A DNA stretch of 27,550 bases from Zancudomyces culisetae (taxonomy: Eukaryota > Kickxellomycota > Harpellomycetes > Harpellales > Legeriomycetaceae). The stretch spans positions 1-27,550 of the forward strand of contig LSSK01001233.1 of NCBI GenBank assembly GCA_001969505.1. Reading direction: 5' to 3'. The position numbers and the translations under genes are program-made. Below are positions 1 through 9,100 of the stretch, in pieces (the stretch's first letter is position 1; each line of letters begins with the position of its first letter). The notes beneath the pieces are model-generated. The model was not told where the DNA came from. It searched no databases and saw only the letters and a list, made by a program, of their open reading frames with translations.

Positions 1-2153
1 GTTTGAATTAATAGCATTAGAGAAAAAAGGCAGTCAAGCAGTTCATGTTGATATTTGAAGTCGTCGTCTTTGTAGGTATTTATATATTTGGCGATTTCAA
101 TTTTCAAGCAAAGATGGTTCGGTTTGGCATAGACAAAATGACGCAAATGAAAGCTAACACAAATGACTAGTCGATCATTGGGCATTTACAAGTATTTATT
201 ACGAGAGGGAGCTTCGGGATGGATTTTTTATGCATTTTTTCCTTTTATTTCATTACGTTATTTTATTTTAGATTTATTTGATGAAGTCATTCAGGGAAGG
301 GGGGAGGTGATGGATTTTGAGCAAAAATGGAATTATTGAGAAAAGGTATCAGCTGCAACAAATAAACTCTGCTGAAAAAATAAAAATGATGCTACTTTGT
401 TTTGTTGGAAGAATCGCCAAACCTTATTTTTCACCAAAGTAATCGAGCTGGACCTTGAATTAAAAATGCTCCATAGTGGTAATGATGCTAAGTAACTTGT
501 AAATTGATTGTGGCATTTGTGAATGGCAATATGAATTTGTGCTCATTTTTAGCGTTTGAGAGGTGCGATCCTCTTGGTTGTTGTTTTCTGTAAATTGTGA
601 AGCAGTTCATTCTTAATTGATAATTAGTACATATTACTTTGGCATGTTTGTTATCATGGCATCTTGTGAACAATTGTAACAAAAGAGTGGCATTCAATTT
701 ACCTAACTTGGATATTGATATCCGCAGTACTCGTGATAGACAGGACAGCCTAGATTGTTTTAGTTTGTATTAAAAGCAAGATAGGGGTATCCAAAGAGAA
801 ATCTGCATCTTTAATTTTTTTCAGTTACAGTTTACCCAACAATAATAATAGGTATAGTTTGCATCTGGACTTACCAAAAGAAATTTAAATATCTACACAA
901 ATGCGAGAAAAGTGGAAAAGTGGCACAATGCAGTAAGCTAGAGTAACTTGAATTCACAAAAATATTATTCTATCTAAAGACAAAACAATAAAATACACAT
1001 TTGCTGCGTATCTTTTTCAAATGTGATCGTTGGTTAGGTATTCAAAAATAGACGTGATGAAAAGTAATATTTCCCATTCCTATTATCAAATTTCTGATAA
1101 TAAAATGTTGCGCGATTCTGTTTGAAAGCATTATCACCAATTATATCCGCAATATTCGCAAACTTTACTGGCATAGAAAAAAGGTTCTCAAAACTACAAA
1201 AGCCTTCAAACAGTCACAATGTAGTGTGGTTGGGGCTGGTAGCAGTCACTATGATAACTGTTTTTCTTATCTTGCTGTTGTGTGAACCACTTGTTCGTTG
1301 GGTGTGTGTATGTTGGTTTCAGATAAGAAAAAAAAAACACACGGTAGAACAACCCTGCGACAGATCCAAGCATCATGAAATTAATCACAATTTCATGATC
1401 ATCAAGAAGGCAAAACTTGCATTCAAACTCAACACGATAGTTTTCATTTTTTCTATTCAGAACAAGGAGGTGCAATGACCTTCTGGCTTTTATTATAAAT
1501 AATATTTTATTTTTGCAAAGGAAATGAGATGAACAAAGCGAGCCATGTGAATTCTAAACAGAGTAACAAAGATGCAGTTGATTGATAATTTTAAAAGATC
1601 ATTAGATGGTGAGGCTTGGAATTGTTTCGCACATCTTACAATCTATCCAAATATAAAAGTGAACCAAGTAAACATAACATGATTACAACTGTTCACTGAT
1701 TTAGATATAATATCACACTATTTTTACCATTTTAGTTACCGATTAAATTGATTTTCAGGTGGCATGATGTTTTTAGTAATTATCTTTAGCGTTATGGGCT
1801 GATAATCTCGGACATGCTAAAGATGATGTCATTGATTTATCCACAAAGCGCGAATAGAGATCAACCTTCATAATTGATAAATTATTTTACAACAAATGGC
1901 TCACAGATTAATACTGATGGTGCCATATTTGTCCATCATCGCAGATCTACTCTATAGTGCATAGCACTTGAAAAATAATCAGTTTAGCTCCAATACAGTT
2001 AAATAAATGCAAGTGAAGCTGTCAAAAATAAGCAACATGTACCAGAAATGTATAGCTTTTACCTTATTACTCTACCCCGATCACATTGTAGTGCATATAT
2101 GGTGCCTAAATAGGTAATGATAAAATCGGCGGCGAATATATCTCCTGGAAAAC

Positions 2154-2285
2154 TATATGAAAAAGATAATTGCGCTAAAAATAACAAAAATTGAACCCCA
2201 ATAGGCTCACTTGGGCTAAATACTTGAATCTCCGTTCTTGGTATAAGCATATTCACAGAGAAACAGAATATATGAAAAAGATAAT
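2154..2285. repeat. 17-bp direct repeat pair
   Basis: The 17-mer TATATGAAAAAGATAAT occurs at 2154-2170 and again at 2269-2285, 115 bp apart, with no coding explanation. A near match (one base inserted or changed near the end) also occurs inside HOP2 exon 2 at about 4942. In AT-rich DNA a chance origin is possible. Confidence 0.45.
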
Positions 2286-2735
2286 GTCACTGCTATTTCT
2301 GCTTCACCAAACTACAGAGTAGCTGGGTTGGAAATCCGGTTTCAAAGTCGTGTGACTGGTTTTAGTAGTCTTGATGGGTGTTTCACATAATGTAAATCCA
2401 AGCAGTAAAAAACGTGCATAAAACATCCGGTTGTAATGGAAGAAAAGTTTTGTGACCACAGTTGGCTTCGGGAAGTAACAATGGTTTATGATATATGATG
2501 GTCGCAAATTGCACCAACAGAGAGATACATGTGCAAAACACCTTATCCATAAGTAGAATACAAATGATTTCAGATATTCACAAAGCACTCAAACCGCAGG
2601 AATATTTTATACACGGGGTTTAATTCAGTACTAAATTTAATTGTCTAAAAATAACACGGGGTTAGTTTGATGCAACACAAACAAGATCAGTGCAGAGCCT
2701 AAGACTGGCGTTTTACTAGTTCACTTGCAAATATA

Positions 2736-2751
2736 TGTACAAAATTGTACA
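2736..2751. repeat. TGTACAA inverted repeat
   Basis: Two 7-bp arms, TGTACAA and TTGTACA, are separated by two A residues. The size and spacing are those of a binding site for a dimeric regulator, but nothing nearby identifies one. It lies beside an inverted copy of the CGGGGTT core found at 2611 and 2654. Confidence 0.4.
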
Positions 2752-3194
2752 ACCCCGTTTATTAAGGTGGTTTTTTATGCCGAGTGAGTTGGTTGGTTTG
2801 GTTTTAATTAGGCGTTTTTAATCACAATTGAGTATTGATAGTAATGTTCAAATATGGCTATATTAGAATAAAGTGCTATCCTGTATTCTGTGATACAAAA
2901 AAAATAATTTAGAAAAGAATGTTTAAAAATAAGCACAAGTGCAAATACAGGTGTCAGGTCATAGATAAATCATTCTTTCACACCTTTTAGCAAAGTTGTT
3001 GTATTTTTTTTTAATATTCTAAAAAAAAGCGAAATGTGGGTCATTTACATGATAAAATAAATTATTTTAACAACACAATACATCAATAGTACTGGACAAC
3101 ATTATAGTAGACAAAGTATTCGTAAAAATCATACTAATTGCATAAAACAAGGGCGATTCCGAGCTAGAAACAACGAAATTTGGTGGGAAAAGAA

Positions 3195-4248
3195 ATGGAG
3201 AAAAACTATCTTTTTGGAAGGTCTTCGGCGGTGATGCTCCCAGCTACGTTCGAAAGGGATACGTAAGTAGTAACTTGACACGATTTTAGTTTATATTTTT
3301 AGGAAGAGGATGGTGTTGCATTTGTAATTGTTTTGTAAAACAAGATTTTCAAAAAATGCAAAAAAAAAATAGTAGTGGTTTAAGATTAAACAATTTTACG
3401 GGCGGACGACATGGAGGAGATTTAAGGATGCTAATAAGCAGTGTATGTATAATATAACATCAGGAAGTTAGTTTTTTTAAATTAAATTTTGAAATCGATA
3501 ATGTAGGATGACGCAAACAGCACCGCATATTGAAACATTTATCGAAGACGAGGGCGATATCGTGGTGGAAATAGCGCAGTACAACAGCAATCAAGACGAA
3601 GAGGAGAATATAGCAAGGTAAACACCAAGCCGGATACATTGTATTTATTGTACCGGATGTATTGTAAGTATGAATTAAAAAAGGCAGTCTAAAACGAATA
3701 GGGGCTACTTTGTGGATTTGGTAGAGCTTCGAGAAAACATAGAGGCGGATATAATAGAGGCAGGAAAAATACCCGACGAATTGGTGCCTAACTTGCCGTT
3801 TTCAGCGGGGGCATACTATATAATTGGGGATCTTTATAGCGAGGAGAAGAGCCTTGAACGCATACTTTCTGAGGCACAGGATGTCAAGAAAAACGACGAA
3901 AAGTCGCTGCGGACAAAAGTTTTGATAGCGGCGTTTAGAATATTTGAGTATCACGTAGATATTGTGGTGACTGTACAGCAGCCAATCGAGTCGATACAGC
4001 ATGACGGAACTGATAAGAGCAATACACAGGGGCAGTGGCATCAAGTATCACTGCTTGATGAAGAGCATGAGAATGAATGGGAAAAGGAAAAGGAAAAGGA
4101 AAAGGAAAAAGGGGATTTGGATTTGAATGGGGAAAATGGCGGTAAAGTTGGGAAGATCCGGAGGAATGATAAGGAGGTCAAGTTGATGAGACTCTTTAAG
4201 AGTATATTGGAGAGCTATGACATTATCAATTTTGGAAAGCGACTTTAG
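3195..4248 (+). CDS. Unrecognised acidic 241-aa protein, three exons
   Basis: I do not recognise the family. My model is exon 1 3195-3262, exon 2 3507-3617, exon 3 3702-4248 (68+111+547 = 726 nt, 242 codons with the stop). The introns are 244 and 84 nt, with donors GTAAGT and GTAAAC and acceptors TAG, and the frame stays open through both joins. The protein starts MEKNYLFGRSS. The middle (about residues 30-140) is acidic and probably helical, with a compact IPDELVPNLPFSAG stretch. A spacer follows with five Glu-Lys pairs from a GAAAAG repeat (4081-4110), then a short basic/hydrophobic tail ending FGKRL. There is no signal peptide or membrane segment. ATG 3195 is chosen because exon 1 joins exon 2 in frame; ATG 3508 at the start of exon 2 is the alternative. 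A small subunit of a nuclear complex is possible but not shown. Confidence 0.6.
4081..4110 (+). repeat. GAAAAG hexanucleotide repeat in coding sequence
   Basis: A tandem GAAAAG repeat encodes alternating Glu-Lys. The period is a multiple of three, so length changes keep the frame. The tract is purine-only on the plus strand, like much of the surrounding 3.5 kb. Confidence 0.8.
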
Positions 4249-4764
4249 ATTTGAGAGGTTTGTATATTCGGCAGAGGATGAAGACGATAAGGAGAAAAAT
4301 GGGTGTACAAAAAGGCGGGTAAAACAGGAATTCTGAATAAAGCTCCTACAAGGCATGTACATATGTTTCCATTATACTTTTACATTTAATTAGCCGTTAC
4401 TTTTTTTTTTTACTCGGGTAGTGTTCTTGTTGGTGGGAAATGAGGGGGGAGAGGGGGGGAGTGGAAGATGATGTACTAAGCTTGATTTAAAGAATAAGTT
4501 TGGAATTTGTTTGGGATGATTTGTGTAACATTTGCGAGATAAATAAACAACACTACCGAATAAACTATTTAGAATAAAAAAGAATCAATAAATAAATAAA
4601 AAGGGAAATCAACTTGAACGTTATAGAAAGAGGATTTCGGATATATTTAGTTATAACTGCGTGTACAAAATTGGAACTAATATAAAGGTAAAAGATTTCT
4701 GGAGTAGAAAAAGGAAAAAAAATATAAAGTCGGGAACACACAACCAAAAGTAGAATATTGAAAG
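4249..4764. other. Intergenic: 3' end of unknown gene and HOP2 promoter
   Basis: No gene is visible. The 5' part should be the 3' UTR of the upstream gene, with a polyadenylation hexamer at 4336. The rest should contain the HOP2 promoter. It includes a T-run near 4400, a G-rich patch at 4441-4460 and AT-rich sequence up to the HOP2 start codon. Confidence 0.6.
4336..4341 (+). terminator. AATAAA polyadenylation signal
   Basis: A canonical AATAAA lies 88 nt after the stop codon of the unrecognised gene, in the right strand and distance for its mRNA 3' end. Confidence 0.5.
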
Positions 4765-6179
4765 ATGTCCAGCAAATCGAAGGGAAAGGCAAATGATGGT
4801 AAGGATAATTTGGGAATTTGGCAGATATGGCTTTAAATTTTCTAAATTCGAGAAATAATTGCAAGTATTGTAAGAAAAGTAAAGAAAGGAGCAGATACTG
4901 ATAAAAGTATTATGGTAAATAGATGTGGGAATGGTTCTGGAATATATGAAAAAGATCAATAGACCGATAAATCTAAGTAAATATAAATACTCTTTAGTTA
5001 AAGGAATAATAAGAAAGAGAGGAATGAATGTGTTTAATTATGTTTAAAAATATGAATTGTTTTTTAAAGAAAGGGCAGTTAGTGTATATAGGAAGTAAAA
5101 TTAGAGATAGAATAGAGGTATATAAAAGTGAGTGTTCTGAATAAATAGATGATTTGGTGAATAATATGCAGGGCAAGTTGGGAAAAAGCGGGATACAAAA
5201 GGCACTTGTAACTTTGGTAAAGGACGAAGAGGTAGTAGAAAAGATGTATGGAAAACAAAGTATATTTTGTGTTGATCAGGCAAGTCGACGATAATATCTT
5301 TTTATTTAAAAGTAAAAAAAAGTGAAAGTGTATACAGGAAAGAAAAGAAAAGAAAAGAAAAGGAAAGGAAAGGAAAGGAAAAGGAAAAGCTAATTTAAGA
5401 GTATATGAAAATAGGAGAAAATTGAAGTTCCAGGGATAGAAATTGCGGAGGAGCAGGAGCAAGAGATAGTGGAACTTGAAGAAAAGATAAAAGTAATAAA
5501 GGGCGAAATATCGGGCAAAGCTGGAAGTAAGTGTGATGATAATAGTGTAGAATATGAGGACGAGGGGAGGGGAAGAGAGAATAATATATTGGCAAAAAAG
5601 ATACGGAATAAAGTAAAATAAAATAAATGAAATAAAACGTAGAGCTACAGGGAATCAAAAAAGTCAGAACAGTCCCAGAGATTAATGAACGAATTGCATA
5701 TCTAAAGCAACAGGTAAATACAAGTCTAGTGTTTGATACATTTTCATTTTAAATAAAAACTGGAGGCGAGGTTTTAGAATAGAGAAAAGAATAAAAAGCA
5801 ATAATGTAATGTATGTATGTGTATAATGTTTGTGGTGGTGGTAATGAATAGAATGAGATGAATAGAGAGAGGATAGAAAAGCTAAACAAGGGGGAAATAA
5901 TAACAGATGAGGAAAAGAAAAAGATTAATGAGGAATATGAAGCAATGAACAAGGTGAAGAACCAAAGAAAAAGAATGTTTAAAAACATGTTTGATTTGAT
6001 TGCAGAAAATTACCCAGGCAAGCCGCAAAAACTAAAGGTAAAAAATTGAGGGATTTTATTCAATACAAGAGAAATTAATACAAGATAAAAACAAAAGTCA
6101 AAGCTTTTTAATAAATTATAAATTAAAAATAAAAAATAAAAAATAGGAGGAAATGGGGATAGAAGAGGTAGAGGAGTAA
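4765..6179 (+). CDS. HOP2: Hop2 / PSMC3IP (TBPIP) meiotic homologous-pairing protein
   Basis: Hop2 works with Mnd1 in the nucleus, where the heterodimer stimulates Dmc1/Rad51 strand invasion in meiosis. Exons: 4765-4798, 4923-4976, 5149-5279, 5415-5526, 5643-5713, 5852-6037, 6147-6179, totalling 621 nt (206 aa; human is about 217). Every join keeps frame, and each exon matches the family in order. Residues 12-73 form the winged-helix DNA-binding domain (VLEYMKKINRP, then EKMYGKQSIF, the family's EKMYGKQKIY). Residues 74-134 form the leucine-zipper coiled coil. Residues 135-206 are the C-terminal helices (ITDEEKKKINEEY, NQRKRMFKNM, then EEMGIEEVEE, like human EEVGIETDED). Intron 3 is GC-AG; the other five are GT-AG. 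The stop codon touches that of the convergent C2CD5 gene. MND1 is not in the window. Presence of an intact HOP2 suggests meiosis is retained. Confidence 0.93.
5280..5414 (+). other. HOP2 intron 3, GC-AG type
   Basis: The donor reads CAG|GCAAGT instead of GT. The acceptor is AAAATAG with a possible branch site GCTAATT 25 nt upstream. The intron is required because exon 3 ends in the family motif at VDQ and exon 4 resumes in phase 0 at the coiled coil. The strong AAGT context is what known GC-AG introns need to compensate for the C. Confidence 0.85.
5336..5389 (+). repeat. 54-nt pure-purine AG repeat in HOP2 intron 3
   Basis: An uninterrupted run of A and G consists of GAAAA units passing into GGAAA units (period five). 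Polypurine tracts with mirror symmetry can form triplex DNA. It lies wholly in the GC-AG intron. Confidence 0.85.
6055..6060 (-). terminator. Candidate polyadenylation signal of the C2CD5 gene
   Basis: On the minus strand this is AATAAA, 120 nt past the C2CD5 stop codon. It lies inside HOP2 intron 6 (6038-6146), so a C2CD5 transcript ending here would be antisense to the last HOP2 exon. Confidence 0.4.
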
Positions 6180-9100
6180 TTAGAGAGGAGAGGTATGAAC
6201 CACATCGCCAGAGACAGAAAAGACGGCGTAAGCGGAGGAGGAGGTGGTTGGGAGGATGGAGCAGGAGTCGATAGACATGGCAACGAGGGCATTTCCATTG
6301 AGGGCCATGACGTGGGAGCGCAGAATTGCAGAGTGGGATTCATTAACAAAGGAATGGACAAAGTCGGGTAGAGACAAGTAGTCGGACTCTTTGATGAAGT
6401 GGAGGGAAAGACGGCCGATGAACTGAGAGATTTGGTGGCCAGGAAGACAGTTGAGAGAAGTTAGATAGATTTTGTCTTTATTGATGGAGTTTTGTTTGGA
6501 TAAAATTTTGGATTTTAAATTAGGTTTTTTGGGTTTTTGGCTGGGATTTAAACTGGATTTGAATTTGTAGTTTGGATGCGAGTTGGAAAAGGAGACAGTG
6601 GTGGCAGAAAGAAGAAGTTGGACAGAGTCATAAGAGGAAGAAGTAGTGAAGGAGTTGTCGAGGCGTAAGTTGGGCAAGATGGAGTAGGAGATTCCGCAGA
6701 TGGATTGAGGGATGGATTGGGAGGAAAAGACAATGTTAGCAAAGATTTCCTTGATGGACAAATCCAAAAAGTTTAGATCGGAGGAAAACGAAGAGGAGAG
6801 GGAGGAGGGGGAAGAGCAGGAAGAGGAGGAGCAGGAAAATGAAGGAGAGGAAGAGAAGATTGAGGTTGGGATTTGTTTGAGAAGAGTAATGTTTTGGATT
6901 TCCAATTGATTGTTACTGCTTGAAGTAGATGGAGAATAGGTAGATGGAAGTAGAGTGTTGGACAGCGAAAACTGGTTGTTGAAGAAGGGTAGCATGTCAA
7001 ACAGCGACAGTAGCTGTTGCAAATCCGACAAGTCTTCTAGCTGGATGGTGCCGTCCATACCACCGCTGAGGTTGAGTGGGGCATTCGATGGTGTTGTGCA
7101 AGTATCTACCAGTGGTTTCAGGATGCTCAAGTTGTGAGAGAGATTTGAAACAAACGAGTTGTCTAGATTATTTTGAGAAGTCATTTGTTGTTGTTGTTGT
7201 TGTTGTTGTTGCTGCTGTTGCTGCTGTTGCTGTGAAAAGTTTTGAAGGTTATCTATATTCAAAAGTTTGGGAGTAGGAAGTGAGGGAATAAAAATGGCAG
7301 TTCCAGTGACACAAGCCAGAATAGTGATGGATTCTTGAGGTTTACTCTTATTTTTATTCTTAGACTTTTGCTTTGATTTGCCAATACCAGTACCAGTACC
7401 AGTAGCGGTACCAGTAGCGGTAGCGATAGTATTAATAATATTAGTATTATTAGTGGTAGTGGTAGTATTATTAGTAGTATTAATATTAGTGGTGTTATTA
7501 ATATTAGTAGTATTAGTAGGAATCTCCTTTGCTTTCAAGTTTAATAATGGGTCATTGGGAGTAGTAGAAGAAAAAGTTTTGGATTTGTTCAAGGGTTTCT
7601 GATCAGAATTTGGTTTAAGTCCTGGCTTTATAGGCTGTGATTTAAAATATGATTTCTTTTGAGTGGTACCAGGTTGAGTATCAGATGCGAGTGGCGTATT
7701 TGCACCATAAAATGAAGAAGTTGTGGAAGAAGTTGGCTGAGGATACTTATGTTGATTTTGATTCTGATTCTGATTTTGATTCTGATTTTGATTCTGCTGG
7801 TGATCTGGAGAGTTTTTCAACACTGTAATGTTGTATTTAAGACCAAATACCGCGTTCATCTGGTACAACCGAAGTTTATGGAGTAATTGACAGTGTAGAT
7901 CGTACTCAATAAACGGCAACGAATCGCTGAGAAATGAAGCAATGGTTTCGGGATCCAAGTCATCGCTATCATTGTCAGTATCGGATGACGATGACGACGA
8001 GTACGAAAATGACGACGACGATGATGATGAATTGTTGCGGCTTCTGTAGTATGTAGTGTGTGGTGCTCTTTTGGACTTTCGTTTCTTTTTCTTCATTCCC
8101 GTAGATGCCAATGAAGTAAGTCTAGTCAAATTGAGCAGTTTACTAAACTGGTTGAATGTACTGCTAGTTTGGCTTATTGGCGTTGGTTTCGAAGTAGTTG
8201 GTTTATATTTAACATTACCACTTCCTTCATCATTAATATTGGCATTGGCGCTGGAATTGACATTGACATTGGCATTGACATTGAAGTTGACATTCGAGTT
8301 TATATCTTCTTTGTCCGTGGCAAGAGTTGCATCGGCAAAATTAATCGCATTGTTGCCCAAACTCGTACTATTGATACTTTCGTTAATGTTGTAGTTACTG
8401 TTTTCTGTCCCCAGTGTCTTGTAGACTTGGGCGTTGATAAGCATGGTTTGCTGTTGAGGATGTTGTTTTGATAATTTTGGATGTGATTCTGGAGTCCTTT
8501 CGAGAGCTTGTAATAGTTCGTCAGGTATTTCCATGGTTGTTAAAAGAATTTGGGGAACAGTTGTATCACTGTCGCAAGTATTGCAATTATTAATGGCTGA
8601 TGGTGAGGTGTTTCTATTTTTGTTGTTGATATCATTATCCTTTCCAACATTGTTGAAATTATTATTATTATTATCATCATTGCCAGTACTTGTGTTAGCA
8701 TCATTGGTTGTATTTGGATTTGGGTTTGGGTTTTCAATAGTTGGATCATCATGAATAGAAGCATCCAGAGGTAAATTATTGGTTGTTACTACATTTGCTT
8801 TGACAGATTTTTTCCTTTGGTTGCTAGAATTATCAATACCACCAAGATCTGAACAATCAGAAACTGAATGAAAGGCTCGACAAATCGAGTTCATACCAAA
8901 CCCAGGATTGCTACTACCGAGATAGCCAGCTCTATCACCAACATCCGACAAAGCGTGACCACTTGCAGAAAGCAATGGTTGAATGGGCGGAGGAGACAAG
9001 ATGACGGCAGTGCCATATACAGTAAGCACGGCTACATTGTCGCAAATGGCCATGGATTCGGAATACCCAACGACATGTGTGCAGCCCATGGTGGTTGCGT

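Larger units (their letters stand above)
1..3194. other. Gene-poor AT-rich region
   Basis: I see no supportable gene in this 3.2 kb. The longest open frames (118 codons at 1122-1478 +, 94 codons at 2304-2588 -, 89 codons at 1206-1475 -) resemble no family I know, overlap one another on opposite strands, or lack a sensible ATG. No tRNA or rRNA signature was found. Small structural items are present: a 17-bp direct repeat (2154-2170 and 2269-2285), three CGGGGTT cores in direct and inverted orientation (2611-2761), and a TGTACAA inverted repeat (2736-2751). The last few hundred bases presumably hold the promoter of the gene starting at 3195. A small multi-exon gene could be missed here by eye. 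Confidence 0.5.

Noticed and set aside
1122-1478. A 118-codon plus-strand frame with a hydrophobic segment.
   Set aside because: It begins at a TTG, its first ATG falls inside the hydrophobic part, an antisense frame of similar length overlaps it, and no homology is apparent.
3263-3302. A 40-nt intron joining 3262 to 3303.
   Set aside because: It leads to a stop after eight codons. It is also far shorter than every other intron here, whereas the join to 3507 keeps a long frame.
5527-5620. Reading HOP2 straight through intron 4, whose frame stays open for about 30 codons.
   Set aside because: The frame ends in a stop before the conserved remainder of Hop2. A GTAAGT donor and TAG acceptor restore the family alignment.
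5079-5988. Overlapping minus-strand open frames of 60-127 codons rich in Phe, Leu and Ser opposite HOP2.
   Set aside because: They are the complement of purine-rich exons and introns of HOP2, overlap each other in several frames and match no family.
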